A stretch of 64,000 bases of DNA from Carnimonas bestiolae (GCF_051251125.1 NZ_JBPCZL010000005.1); one strand, 5' to 3'; positions 9,079-22,900 are shown, counted from the first letter of the stretch. Numbers and translations are program-made. The notes: a model not told the origin generated them from the sequence alone.

Positions 9079-10095
9079 ATGTTTACTGACATGCCTATAC
9101 TGCCGGTCATCTGGTTTGCGGTGATCGGTTTCGCAGTCGCTATGTATATTGTTTTGGATGGGTTTAGCCTGGGAATCGGAATTCTGTTCCCGTTTTCGAA
9201 GGGCGATGGCCAGCGCGATCTCATGATGGGGTCGGTGATGCCCGTTTGGGATGGTAACCAAACGTGGATGATTTTGGCGGGGGCGGGCCTCTACGGCGCT
9301 TTCCCGGTGGTATACGCGACTATCCTGCCAGCTCTCTACCTGCCTTTGGTGCTGATGCTTCTGGCGCTTATCTTCCGCGGTATCGCGTTTGAGTTCAGGG
9401 GTAAGTCACAGCGCTACCGGCACATGTTCGACCTGGCCTTCTCTGGTGGATCGATTGTCGCTACTTTCGCGCAAGGAGTGGTGCTTGGAGGTATTGTTCA
9501 CGGGCTCCACGTGAGTAACGATCAATTTGCCGGTGCAACCTTTGATTGGCTGACTCCGTTTTCACTCTTCACCGGTGTGGCGTTGGTGTTCGGCTATGCC
9601 TCTCTCGGGGCGGGCTGGCTTGTGGTGAAGACGGAAGGCGAAACGCAAAACCTTGCCTACAAAGCCTTGCGTCCTCTTACATTGCTACTGTTACTAGCGA
9701 TGGCGATTATCAGCGCATGGACGCCGCTTAATAACGGTGCAATCGCTGAGCGCTGGTTCTCTACGCCGAATGTGTACTACCTGAGCATTGTGCCAGTGTT
9801 GGTTATCTTGCTTGCGGTTAATATTTTCTTCGATGTGAGTGCTCGGCGCGAGAAGCTGATTTTTACCAAGCTGGTAATGCTTTTCATGCTGGGGCTGATC
9901 GGATTGGTTATCAGCTTCTTCCCCTATGTTGTGCCGCCTTCGGTCACGCTTTGGGACGCAGCCTCTAGCCCATCCAGTCAGCGCTTCTTGATTGTAGGTT
10001 ATGCGGTTATCTTGCCAATCGTGCTAATTTACACGGCGTATAGCTACTACGTGTTCAGGGGCAAAGTGAAGCCAGGAAAGCTGCATCACTACTAA
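9079..10095 (+). CDS. cioB: Cyanide-insensitive bd-type quinol oxidase subunit II
   Basis: A 338-residue CydB/CioB-family membrane protein, with about eight or nine hydrophobic helices. The family landmarks IVLDGFSLGIGILFPF and VMPVWDGNQTWMILAGAGL occur in the first 70 residues. It is the structural partner of CioA. Its length agrees with CioB (about 335) rather than E. coli CydB (379). An AGGAGA ribosome site precedes the start. No small CydX-like frame follows; the terminator comes 23 bases after the stop. Confidence 0.94.
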   Translation: MFTDMPILPVIWFAVIGFAVAMYIVLDGFSLGIGILFPFSKGDGQRDLMMGSVMPVWDGNQTWMILAGAGLYGAFPVVYATILPALYLPLVLMLLALIFRGIAFEFRGKSQRYRHMFDLAFSGGSIVATFAQGVVLGGIVHGLHVSNDQFAGATFDWLTPFSLFTGVALVFGYASLGAGWLVVKTEGETQNLAYKALRPLTLLLLLAMAIISAWTPLNNGAIAERWFSTPNVYYLSIVPVLVILLAVNIFFDVSARREKLIFTKLVMLFMLGLIGLVISFFPYVVPPSVTLWDAASSPSSQRFLIVGYAVILPIVLIYTAYSYYVFRGKVKPGKLHHY

Positions 10096-10118
10096 TCCTG
10101 TTTGATCGTTTTATATTG

Positions 10119-10153
10119 GCCCCTTGAGCGAAACGCTTGAGGGGCTTTCTTTT
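10119..10153 (+). terminator. cioAB terminator
   Basis: A perfect 12-bp stem (10119-10130 with 10134-10145), AAA loop, then TTTCTTTT. Sits just after cioB. Confidence 0.93.
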
Positions 10154-10222
10154 GCACGGTTTGATGGGCGCGCGCCTCTTCTAATGCGGTAGACTGGGGA
10201 AATAGTTCTGTGGGGTTAGAGC

Positions 10223-11206
10223 ATGGATTTGCGTGAGTTGATCAGTTTACTGAACGGTGAGTCTTACCGTTCCGGAGAAGAGCTTGGTGAGCGTTTCGGT
10301 GTATCTCGTACGGCTGTATGGAAGCAGCTGAAAAAACTCGATGCGTTGGGCGTGGAGCTCGATGCAGTGAGGGGGCGAGGGTATCGGCTCAAGCGCTCTG
10401 TGGAGATTCTCGACGGTAAGAGAATTGTCGAAAACCTCTCAAGGGAAGGGCGCCGCCGCTTGTCCCGGCTGTTCGTGGAGCTGGAAATTGATTCCACCAA
10501 CACGTTGCTGCTAAGCCGTTTCAAGCAGGGTGCGGGTCACCAGGAGGTGTGCTTCGCCGAGCGCCAGTCGGCAAGCCGCGGGCGGAGAGGGCGAAGCTTT
10601 GAGGTGGCGCTAGGTAGCGGTCTCACGTTCAGTCTTGGTTGGCGTTTCGAGTGTGCCGCAGCGGCATTGGAAGGATTAAGTCTAGCTGCAGGAGTGGCTG
10701 TTGCTGATGCGTTCGCTGAACAGAATATCGATCTAATGCTGAAATGGCCCAACGATCTTTTACAGCGTAACGCCGCCGGAGAAGTTGAGAAAGTCGGAGG
10801 GATTCTGGTCGAGCTGCAGGGAGATGCTGAAGGGCCTTGTGATGTCGTGATAGGCATAGGCTTGAATTTATTTGGTGCTCCCGCCTTACCCCCGGGGCAG
10901 GGGCTGCCGGCGGGGTACGTAGCAAGGCAGAACAGCAGCTTGAGTCGGAATGCGCTGGCCTCATCGCTTATTGAAAGCATCGGGGCAATGCTCGAAAGTT
11001 TTGCTAACAATGGCTTTGCGCCATGGCAAAGTCGATGGAATCGCCTAAACGCCCTGCAGGGCGAGAAAATTGTCGTTTATGCGGGAGGATCGTCTTATCA
11101 GGCCGAGTCAGGAGGGGTCGATGAGCACGGAGTGCTGGAGGTAATTACTGACTCTGGTGTTCAGCGGCTTTCGGGTGGCGAGGTAACTCTGCGGCCAATT
11201 AGTTAG
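10223..11206 (+). CDS. birA: Biotin-[acetyl-CoA-carboxylase] ligase / biotin operon repressor
   Basis: A 327-residue bifunctional protein. Residues 1-65 form a winged helix-turn-helix (SGEELGERFGVSRTAVWKQLKKL), so it probably represses biotin genes as well as acting as ligase. The catalytic domain carries the biotinyl-AMP loop RGRRGRSF (around residue 118) and the KWPNDLL motif (around 174), then a small C-terminal SH3-like domain. It attaches biotin to the carboxyl carrier protein BCCP. It lies upstream of the tRNA cluster, as in several gammaproteobacteria, where a pantothenate kinase gene often follows; none is present here. Confidence 0.95.
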   Translation: MDLRELISLLNGESYRSGEELGERFGVSRTAVWKQLKKLDALGVELDAVRGRGYRLKRSVEILDGKRIVENLSREGRRRLSRLFVELEIDSTNTLLLSRFKQGAGHQEVCFAERQSASRGRRGRSFEVALGSGLTFSLGWRFECAAAALEGLSLAAGVAVADAFAEQNIDLMLKWPNDLLQRNAAGEVEKVGGILVELQGDAEGPCDVVIGIGLNLFGAPALPPGQGLPAGYVARQNSSLSRNALASSLIESIGAMLESFANNGFAPWQSRWNRLNALQGEKIVVYAGGSSYQAESGGVDEHGVLEVITDSGVQRLSGGEVTLRPIS

Positions 11207-11325
11207 AGGACGGTGGCGTTTTGGTGCTTCGGGTAACTTTTTAGTTGCGCTAAAAGTATCGTTTTGACAAAATGCGCCGCGTCTTCGATGCGGGGCTGCC
11301 CAAGCAAAAAGGTCCTTATAAGCGT

Positions 11326-11353
11326 TTGACAACGCGGCAAAAAGATGTAGAAT
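11326..11353 (+). promoter_or_regulatory. Promoter of the tRNA-Tyr-Gly-Thr cluster
   Basis: A perfect -35 TTGACA at 11326-11331 and -10 TAGAAT at 11348-11353, with a 16-base spacer. The start of tRNA-Tyr is 16 bases downstream of the -10. Confidence 0.85.
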
Positions 11354-11368
11354 TTGCCGCCACACAAC

Positions 11369-11452
<84 letters not shown>

Positions 11453-11496
11453 CTTTTGAGAATTCAGCCTGTTGGGCTGGAATCCTGGAAAGTTAG

Positions 11497-11570
<74 letters not shown>

Positions 11571-11579
11571 TAGCAATAC

Positions 11580-11654
<75 letters not shown>

Positions 11655-11658
11655 ATTT

Positions 11659-11693
11659 AAAAGGATGTCCGATCTCGGGCGTCCTTTTATTTT
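11659..11693 (+). terminator. tRNA cluster terminator
   Basis: A 13-bp stem with two G-U pairs (11659-11671 with 11676-11688), a four-base loop, and a TTTTATTTT tail. It ends the Tyr-Gly-Thr transcript. Confidence 0.88.
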
Positions 11694-11721
11694 CCCAGTC
11701 TTGTTTGGCTGGGGTTGGGGG

Positions 11722-11750
11722 TTGCCAGTCGAGCAGTATTCGGCTAGGAT
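11722..11750 (+). promoter_or_regulatory. Promoter for tRNA-Trp-secE-nusG
   Basis: -35 TTGCCA (11722-11727) and -10 TAGGAT (11745-11750) with a 17-base spacer, 36 bases ahead of tRNA-Trp. It occupies the place where tufB would be in related genomes. Confidence 0.7.
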
Positions 11751-11786
11751 AGCGCCCGCTCTTTCAGAGTAGAAAGAGGTACAGTT

Positions 11787-11862
<76 letters not shown>

Positions 11863-11945
11863 GCCTTCCCCAGGCTGGTAGTTCCGGCGATAGTCTTTGT
11901 CGGTAAGAATTCAAGTTTAGCTATCGTCGCTTCAGGAGTTCGTCC

Positions 11946-12317
11946 ATGAAAAATAATGCCGAAGTGCAGGCATCATCTCACTACGACGTTCCTAAGTGGG
12001 TGGTTGCATTTCTGCTTGTCGCGGTAGCGGTGGTTGGTAATCTTTATTTCGCTGATCAGCCCCTCTTCTACCGTCTTGTAGGCGTGGTAATTGTTGGTGG
12101 TTTGGGCGTATTTGTCGCCTTTACAACGTCGAAAGGGCGTCAGCTTATCGAGCTGGGTCGCAACGCGAAGAAGGAAATTCTGCGCGTGGTGTGGCCTACG
12201 CGTCAGGAGACCTTTCAGACTACGGCTATCGTTATTGCGGCGGTAGTAGTGGTGGGTTTGGTTCTCTGGTTGATTGATACTCTGCTTGGCTGGGCAGTAT
12301 CCGGTCTTATTGGTTAG
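11946..12317 (+). CDS. secE: Preprotein translocase subunit SecE
   Basis: A 123-residue inner-membrane part of the SecYEG channel. Three hydrophobic segments are visible: two near residues 17-60 (the gammaproteobacterial extra pair) and the essential one near 97-120. The conserved amphipathic hinge and cytoplasmic stretch ELGRNAKKEILRVVWPTRQET precedes the last helix. An AGGAG site lies 10 bases upstream. It is followed by nusG after 9 bases. Confidence 0.97.
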   Translation: MKNNAEVQASSHYDVPKWVVAFLLVAVAVVGNLYFADQPLFYRLVGVVIVGGLGVFVAFTTSKGRQLIELGRNAKKEILRVVWPTRQETFQTTAIVIAAVVVVGLVLWLIDTLLGWAVSGLIG

Positions 12318-12326
12318 GAGTAATGC

Positions 12327-12860
12327 ATGGCTAAGCGCTGGTACGTTGTTCACGCCTACTCTGGCTTCGAAAAACAGGTGATGCGTTCGCTAAAAGAACG
12401 GGTCAAGCTGCACGAAGTCGAGGATCTCTTTGGTGAGGTTCTTGTTCCCGTGGAAGAAGTCGTTGAAATGCGTGACGGCAAGCGTCGCAAAAGTGAGCGC
12501 AAGTTCTACCCCGGCTATGTGCTGGTTGAAATGGAGATGAACGACGTTAGTTGGCATCTCGTGAACGAAACGCCGCGCGTGCTTGGTTTTATTGGCGGTA
12601 CGCCAGAGAAACCCGCTCCCATCACTGAACGTGAAGCAAATCAGATTCTGCAGCGCGTTCAGGACGGTACAGAGAAGCCACGTCCCAAAACAGTGTTTGA
12701 GGCAGGTGAGACCGTTCGAGTGGTGGATGGTCCTTTTGCCGACTTCAACGGAGTCGTTGAAGAAGTGAATTACGAGAAGAGTCGCCTCCAGGTGAGCGTG
12801 CTTATTTTTGGGCGTGCTACTCCTGTCGAGCTCGAATTCTCTCAGGTAGTAAAAGACTGA
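12327..12860 (+). CDS. nusG: Transcription termination/antitermination factor NusG
   Basis: A 177-residue RNA polymerase accessory factor that raises processivity and links it to Rho or to the ribosome (through S10). The N-terminal NGN domain begins KRWYVVHAYSGFEKQV; the C-terminal KOW domain contains VRVVDGPFADFNGVVEEV. Length is standard for the family. Co-transcribed with secE. Confidence 0.98.
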   Translation: MAKRWYVVHAYSGFEKQVMRSLKERVKLHEVEDLFGEVLVPVEEVVEMRDGKRRKSERKFYPGYVLVEMEMNDVSWHLVNETPRVLGFIGGTPEKPAPITEREANQILQRVQDGTEKPRPKTVFEAGETVRVVDGPFADFNGVVEEVNYEKSRLQVSVLIFGRATPVELEFSQVVKD

Positions 12861-12864
12861 TTTT

Positions 12865-12959
12865 CCGCCGGATTGGCGGTACGCAAAGAGATGCGCCCTA
12901 GAGGCGCATTCTCTGTCATCGGGGAGCCGCAAGGCGCTATCACCCAAATGGAGTAAATC
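12865..12959 (+). promoter_or_regulatory. Leader ahead of rplK-rplA
   Basis: The 99-base gap between nusG and rplK holds two small hairpins: CCGCC/GGCGG at 12865-12879, and a bulged stem around 12887-12914 containing ATGCGCC/GGCGCAT. In enterobacteria, L1 binds the leader of this operon and represses it. The short stretch GGGGAGCCGC just before rplK could belong to such a site, but I cannot confirm the L1 motif. Confidence 0.4.
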
Positions 12960-13391
12960 ATGGCTAAGAAAGTACAAGCGTATATCAAGCTGCAGGTTGC
13001 AGCTGGTAAAGCTAACCCTAGTCCGCCCGTAGGTCCGGCGCTGGGTCAGCATGGCGTAAACATCATGGAGTTCTGTAAGGCATTCAATGCTGCAACTCAG
13101 GAAATTGAACCTGGGCTGCCTACTCCTGTCGTAATTACTGTCTATTCTGACCGTAGTTTCACGTTTATCACCAAAACTCCGCCCGCGGCGGTTCTGCTCA
13201 AGAAAGCAGCAGGCATCAAGTCTGGTTCTGGTGAGCCGAACAAGAAGAAGGTCGGTACGGTAACTCGCGAGCAGCTCGAAGAAATCGCTCGCACCAAAGA
13301 GCCCGATCTTACTGCATCAGATCTAAATGCGGCTGTTCGTAGTATCGCCGGTAGCGCCCGCAGCATGGGCCTGAACGTGGAGGGTCTGTAA
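12960..13391 (+). CDS. rplK: 50S ribosomal protein L11
   Basis: A 143-residue protein at the GTPase-associated centre of the 50S subunit, needed for factor-dependent GTP hydrolysis and for the stringent response. The N-terminal domain has the proline-rich GKANPSPPVGPALGQHGVNIMEFCK stretch (thiostrepton region); the C-terminal half binds 23S rRNA. ATG start with GGAG ten bases upstream. rplA starts one base after its stop. Confidence 0.98.
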   Translation: MAKKVQAYIKLQVAAGKANPSPPVGPALGQHGVNIMEFCKAFNAATQEIEPGLPTPVVITVYSDRSFTFITKTPPAAVLLKKAAGIKSGSGEPNKKKVGTVTREQLEEIARTKEPDLTASDLNAAVRSIAGSARSMGLNVEGL

Positions 13392-13392
13392 A

Positions 13393-14085
13393 ATGGCTAA
13401 ATTGACTAAACGTGCCAAGCAGATCCGCGAGAAGGTCGAAGCAACTCGCGTTTACAGTGTCGATGAAGCAACGGCGCTGCTCGCAGAGCTTTCTACCGTG
13501 AAGTTCAAGGAATCTGTCGACGTATCTATCAATCTTGGCGTTGATCCGCGTAAATCCGACCAGGTTGTTCGTGGCGCTACCGTTATGCCTCACGGTACTG
13601 GTAACGATGTGCGTGTTGCGGTTTTCGCTCAAGGTGCTGCAGCTGATGCCGCTAAAGAAGCCGGTGCGGAAGTTGTTGGTATGGACGAGCTTGCTGCCGA
13701 AGTTAAAGGCGGTCGCATGGACTTCGACGTTGTTATCGCTGCACCTGACGCGATGCGTGTTGTTGGTCAGCTCGGTCAGATTCTCGGTCCGCGCGGCCTG
13801 ATGCCGAACCCGAAAGTAGGTACTGTAACTCCTGATGTGGCTACTGCAGTGAAGAACGCTAAAGCCGGTCAGGTACGCTTCCGTACCGACAAGAATGGTA
13901 TTATCCATACCACTATCGGTAAGGTTGATTTTGCTCCTGAAGCGTTGAAAGGCAACCTCGAAGCACTTGTTGCTGATCTTAAGCGTCTGAAGCCCAGTAC
14001 TTCCAAAGGTATTTACCTGAAAAAAGTCTCTCTCTCCAGCACCATGGGGCCGGGACTTACCATCGATCACTCTGCTCTGGCGTGA
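13393..14085 (+). CDS. rplA: 50S ribosomal protein L1
   Basis: A 230-residue L1 stalk protein that binds 23S rRNA and assists release of deacylated tRNA from the E site. In related bacteria it also represses its own operon. Conserved stretches MPHGTGNDVRVAVFAQG and GPRGLMPNPKVGTVTPDV are present. Together with rplK it forms a two-gene unit that ends in the hairpin at 14092-14121. Confidence 0.98.
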   Translation: MAKLTKRAKQIREKVEATRVYSVDEATALLAELSTVKFKESVDVSINLGVDPRKSDQVVRGATVMPHGTGNDVRVAVFAQGAAADAAKEAGAEVVGMDELAAEVKGGRMDFDVVIAAPDAMRVVGQLGQILGPRGLMPNPKVGTVTPDVATAVKNAKAGQVRFRTDKNGIIHTTIGKVDFAPEALKGNLEALVADLKRLKPSTSKGIYLKKVSLSSTMGPGLTIDHSALA

Positions 14086-14091
14086 TTGATA

Positions 14092-14121
14092 TCCGCTGCC
14101 GGTCTATATGCCGGTAGCGGA
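14092..14121 (+). terminator. Hairpin after rplKA
   Basis: An 11-bp stem (14092-14102 with 14111-14121, one G-U pair) with an 8-base loop right after the rplA stop. There is no T run, so it may only slow transcription or protect the 3' end. Confidence 0.5.
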
Positions 14122-14435
14122 ACGTATTTACTCAGTAGATGCAGGCAAATTATGCTGGTCTGCTGGGTCTACCAAGCAATAACTTTGCGGTACCCGCGCC
14201 ATACGCCTTTGCAATCAAGGGTTGGGGTAGGGGGCCGTCAAAGACCGCAGGCGCTCCTTCGGGGCTTAATGGGAAGTATTCCTGCCTGCGCAGATGGTGT
14301 GGCATGCCAGCCTTTGGTTGGCTCCAGCCATCCCTCGCTCCAGGCGCAGCGCGATCATTCGTGTTGAGCACTGGGATCTGGTAACGCCAAAATTGTTGCG
14401 GTTGCGCACGATTTTGGATCAAAGGAGTGAAGACA
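14122..14435 (+). promoter_or_regulatory. rplJL leader region
   Basis: About 314 bases without a gene ahead of rplJ. In gammaproteobacteria this region holds the rplJL promoter and a long structured leader that binds the L10-L12 complex and represses translation. Several GC-rich complementary segments (for example GGCGCTCCTTCGGGGC near 14249) fit a folded leader. I could not assign a specific promoter or the exact binding site. The overlapping short open frames here are not credible genes. Confidence 0.5.
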
Positions 14436-14942
14436 GTGCCATTACGTCTCGATGGTAAAAAGGCGATCGTTGCTGAAGTCAATGAATCTGCCAAAGCTGC
14501 GCTCTCCGTTGTTGTTGCCGACTCTCGTGGCGTCACTGTTGAAGCAATGACCGACCTGCGTAAGCAGGCACGCGAGAATGGTGTTGAGCTGCGTGTTGTT
14601 CGTAACACTCTGGCTCGTCGTGCATTCGAAGGGACTCCCTACGAAGTGCTCAATGACACCTTTGTCGGTCCTACGCTGATCGCGTTCTCAAATGAGCATC
14701 CGGGCGCTGGCGCTCGCTTGCTGAGAGAATTCGCTAAGCAGCAGGAAAACTTCGACGTTAAAGCGCTGGCATACGACGGTGAGCTGATTCCGGCTGGACA
14801 GATTGATCGACTGGCATCGCTGCCGACGCTCGACGAAGCGCTGGCAAAACTGCTGTCGGTTATGAAAGAAGCCGCTGGCGGCAAACTGGCCAAAACGCTC
14901 GCTGCGCTGCGTGATAAGAAGCAGGAAGAAACAGCGGCATAA
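14436..14942 (+). CDS. rplJ: 50S ribosomal protein L10
   Basis: A 168-residue stalk base protein that anchors the L7/L12 dimers on 23S rRNA. The N-terminus PLRLDGKKAIVAEVNE matches family starts, so the GTG at 14436 is preferred over the in-frame GTG at 14427, which sits inside the GGAG ribosome binding site. The C-terminal helix (LAKLLSVMKEAAGGKLAKTL) is the L12 docking region. Forms an operon with rplL. Confidence 0.95.
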   Translation: MPLRLDGKKAIVAEVNESAKAALSVVVADSRGVTVEAMTDLRKQARENGVELRVVRNTLARRAFEGTPYEVLNDTFVGPTLIAFSNEHPGAGARLLREFAKQQENFDVKALAYDGELIPAGQIDRLASLPTLDEALAKLLSVMKEAAGGKLAKTLAALRDKKQEETAA

Positions 14943-15037
14943 GCCCCTGTTTTACCGGCTAATATCCCGCAAAAGGGTGCAAACGTTAAAATTTACGCTT
15001 GAGCAATAGTTGCTCCGCAAAGTCTAGGAATGTAATC

Positions 15038-15409
15038 ATGGCACTTAGCAAAGACGATATCATCAACGCTGTCGCTGAAATGTCTGTAATGGAAGTTGCT
15101 GAACTTGTTGAAGCAATGGAAGAGAAATTCGGCGTTTCTGCAGCTGCAGCCGTAGTTGCTGGTCCTGCTGGCGGTGACGCTGGCGGCGCTGAAGAACAGA
15201 CTGAATTTGACCTGGTACTGACTGCTGCTGGTGACAAGAAAGTTAACGTCATCAAAGTTGTTCGTGAAATTACCGGTCTTGGCCTTAAAGAAGCCAAAGG
15301 TGCCGTTGACGGCGCACCGGCTACTCTTAAAGAAGGCCTTTCTAAAGAAGAGGCTGAAGCTGCGAAAGCTAAACTTGAAGAAGCAGGCGCAAGCGCTGAA
15401 CTCAAGTAA
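15038..15409 (+). CDS. rplL: 50S ribosomal protein L7/L12
   Basis: A 123-residue acidic stalk protein. The N-terminal dimerisation domain (ALSKDDIINAVAEMSVMEVAELV) is followed by an Ala/Gly-rich hinge and the globular C-terminal domain (EFDLVLTAAGDKKVNVIKVVRE). It recruits translation factors. The ATG at 15038 is used; the longer frame from 14999 begins with a sequence foreign to the family. Confidence 0.97.
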   Translation: MALSKDDIINAVAEMSVMEVAELVEAMEEKFGVSAAAAVVAGPAGGDAGGAEEQTEFDLVLTAAGDKKVNVIKVVREITGLGLKEAKGAVDGAPATLKEGLSKEEAEAAKAKLEEAGASAELK

Positions 15410-15455
15410 GATAGCGGGCGTAGTAATGCACGCGTCCTAACTGGTCAGTGTGCTC

Positions 15456-15488
15456 GGCTGGTGGCGGTTTCCCGCCGCCGGCCTTTTT
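15456..15488 (+). terminator. rplL-rpoB attenuator
   Basis: A 12-bp GC-rich stem with two G-U pairs (15456-15467 with 15472-15483), TTTC loop, then five T residues. A partial terminator at the same place in E. coli sets the ratio of ribosomal proteins to RNA polymerase. By position this one should do the same. Confidence 0.85.
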
Positions 15489-15491
15489 CCG

Positions 15492-15565
15492 TTACCACCT
15501 GAACTAGTTGTAAGTTGTTGTTTTGTTTAGGTGTTCGGTGGTAATTGCTCGCTAGCGCTAGCGAG
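15492..15565 (+). promoter_or_regulatory. Long stem-loop (possible RNase III site) and palindrome ahead of rpoB
   Basis: TTACCACC-T-GAAC at 15492-15504 pairs with GTTCGGTGGTAA at 15533-15544, one base bulged, with a 28-base loop. A second perfect palindrome, CTCGCTAGCGCTAGCGAG, follows at 15548-15565. In E. coli the rplL-rpoB spacer is cut by RNase III in a comparable stem. The equivalence is inferred from position. The rest of the 308-base spacer shows no gene. Confidence 0.5.
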
Positions 15566-15717
15566 ATGTCAAACGGACTTCATTTCACGTGAAAGTGTCG
15601 TCCGAACGAATTTTCAACGGCGAGCCAGATGGGCTTGCCGTTGGCGCCTGGCGGGGCCGCCCGTCACTGCGTGCCGACCATGCCGGTCACTTTCGGTGAA
15701 CAAGCTGGGGAATATTG

Positions 15718-19794
<4,077 letters not shown>

Positions 19795-19902
19795 GTGCTC
19801 GGCACTCGCCTGATTGATGACCTTTAATCTTATGGTCCGCAGGCCACGGGCAGTGATGCTGCCTTGGCCTGCCCATGAAAACTCCGCGGTGGAGCCGACC
19901 TA

Positions 19903-22900
19903 ATGAAAGATTTGGTGAAAGTACTCAAATCACAGGGGCAGTCTGAAGAGTTTGATTCGATCAAAATCTCTCTTGCCTCACCGGACATGATCCGTTCCTG
20001 GTCCTATGGAGAGGTTAAAAAGCCTGAGACCATCAACTACCGGACATTCAAGCCGGAGCGTGATGGTTTGTTCTGTGCCAAGATCTTTGGCCCGGTGAAG
20101 GATTACGAGTGCTTGTGCGGCAAATACAAACGCATGAAGCACCGCGGCATCATCTGTGAAAAATGTGGTGTCGAAGTAACAAAAGCCTCTGTACGCCGTG
20201 AGCGTATGGGGCATATCGAACTGGCTGCGCCAGTCGCGCATATCTGGTTCCTCAAGTCGCTGCCTAGCCGTATTGGCCTGCTGCTCGATATGACCCTGCG
20301 TGACATCGAGCGCGTGCTCTATTTCGAGTCGTTCGTAGTGATCGAGCCTGGCATGACCACGCTTGAGAAAGGTCAGCTGTTGAACGACGAACAGTATTTC
20401 GAAGCGCTGGAAGAGTTCGGCGATGACTTCGACGCTCGTATGGGCGCTGAAGCGATCAAGGCTCTGTTGGCAGAAATCGAGCTTGGCGAAGAGATTGAAC
20501 AGCTGCGCGAAGAAATTCCGCAGACCAACTCCGAAACCAAGGTCAAGAAGCTGTCGAAGCGTCTGAAGCTGCTTGAATCCTTCCACAAGTCTGGCAACAG
20601 CCCAGAGTGGATGATCATGGAAGTGCTGCCAGTACTGCCGCCGGACCTGCGTCCGCTGGTACCGCTGGACGGCGGCCGCTTCGCGACTTCCGATCTCAAC
20701 GATCTCTATCGTCGAGTTATCAACCGTAACAACCGCCTGAAGCGTCTGCTTGACCTCAACGCGCCCGACATTATCGTGCGTAACGAGAAGCGTATGCTGC
20801 AGGAATCTGTCGATGCACTGCTCGACAACGGTCGTCGCGGCCGTGCGATCACAGGCTCCAACAAGCGTCCTCTTAAATCCTTGGCCGACATGATCAAGGG
20901 TAAACAGGGTCGCTTCCGTCAGAACCTGCTCGGTAAGCGCGTTGACTACTCCGGTCGTTCGGTAATCACCGTTGGTCCTTACCTGCGTCTTCACCAGTGC
21001 GGTCTGCCGAAGAAGATGGCGCTTGAGCTGTTCAAGCCGTTCATCTATTCGAAGCTGCAGCAAAATGGTCAGGCATCGACCATTAAAGCGGCCAAGAAAA
21101 TGGTTGAGCGCGAAGTGCCCGAAGTATGGGACATCCTGGCGGACGTTATCCGTGAACACCCGGTAATGCTCAACCGTGCGCCTACGCTTCACCGTCTCGG
21201 TATCCAGGCGTTCGAACCGCTTTTGATTGAAGGTAAGGCAATTCGTCTGCACCCGCTGGTGTGTGCGGCGTACAACGCTGACTTCGACGGTGACCAGATG
21301 GCGGTACACGTGCCGCTGACGCTGGAAGCTCAGCTTGAAGCGCGCGCGTTGATGATGTCGACTAACAACGTGCTGTCACCGGCGAGCGGTGATCCGATCA
21401 TCGTGCCTTCTCAGGACGTTGTGCTGGGTCTTTATTACATGACCCGCGAGAAGATTAACGCCAAGGGCGAAGGCATGGCCTTCTCCAACCTGGCTGAAGC
21501 TGAGCGCGCGTTCCAGACTCAGAACGTGGCAATTCACGCTCGCGTGAAAATCCGTATTACCGAGTGGCTGCGCGACGAAGAAAGCGGCGAGTTTACTGCT
21601 CAAACTACGCTTCGCGACACCACTGTAGGTCGTGCGATGCTGTTCGCGGTTCTTCCCAAAGGCATGGCGTTTGAAAACGTCGATAAGCCAATGAAGAAGA
21701 AAGCAATCTCTCAGCTGATCAACACTGCTTATCGTACGGTTGGTCTCAAGGAAACCGTTATCCTTGCCGACCAGCTAATGTACACCGGTTATCGCATGGC
21801 TACCTGGTCCGGTTCTTCGATCGGGGTCAACGACTTCGTTATTCCGGAATCGAAAGCTGCCATCGTTGATGCTGCGGAACAGGAAGTTAAAGAGATCGAA
21901 GATCAGTTCTCTTCTGGTCTCGTAACTGCCGGCGAGAAATACAACAAAGTTATCGATATTTGGTCCAAGGCCAACGACAAGGTCACCAAAGCGATGATGG
22001 CGGGTATTTCCAAGGAAACCGTTGTTGACCGTGAAGGTAACGAAGTTGAGCAGGAATCGTTCAACTCGGTCTTCATCATGGCCGACTCTGGTGCGCGTGG
22101 TAGCGCCACCCAGATTCGTCAGTTGGCAGGTATGCGTGGTCTGATGGCCAAGCCGGACGGCTCGATCATCGAAACGCCTATCGTTGCTAACTTCCGTGAA
22201 GGCTTGAACGTACTGCAGTACTTCATTTCTACCCACGGCGCTCGTAAAGGTCTTGCGGATACCGCACTGAAAACAGCGAACTCCGGTTATCTGACACGCC
22301 GTCTGGTTGACGTTGCTCAGGACGTTGTCGTTACCGAGAACGATTGCGGTACCGAAGAAGGCCTGACGATGAATCCGGTCATCGAAGGTGGTGACGTACT
22401 GGTATCTCTGGCCGAGCGTGTGCTTGGGCGTGTGACTGCCAAGGACGTTATCAACACCAACGGTGACGTAGTCATCCCGCGTAATACGCTGCTCGACGAG
22501 GCTATCTGTGCTCGCTTCGATAGCATGGGCGTCGACGAAATCGTTGTGCGCAGTACCATCAGCTGTGAAAGCAAGCATGGCGTTTGTTCCATGTGCTACG
22601 GTCGCGATCTGGCTCGCGGGCATCGCGTTAACGTCGGCGAATCCGTTGGCGTTATCGCGGCGCAGTCGATCGGTGAGCCCGGCACGCAGCTGACCATGCG
22701 TACGTTCCACATCGGTGGTGCAGCATCGCGTTCTTCTGCGGTTGACTCCGTGCAAGTGAAGCACGGCGGTATCATCCGTCTGCAGAACATGAAGTCGGTT
22801 GATCGCGCAGACGGCAAGCTGATTGTTGTATCGCGCTCCAGTGCGCTGATCGTGACCGACGAAAGCGGTCGTGAGCGTGAGCACTACAAACTGCCGTATG

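Noticed and set aside
10096..10118. A CydX-like small subunit gene after cioB
   Set aside because: The terminator begins 23 bases after the cioB stop, and no short membrane-helix frame is there; CIO oxidases usually lack it.
14086..14384. Open frames between rplA and rplJ
   Set aside because: They lie in the expected structured rplJL leader, overlap in several frames, and show no conserved protein features.
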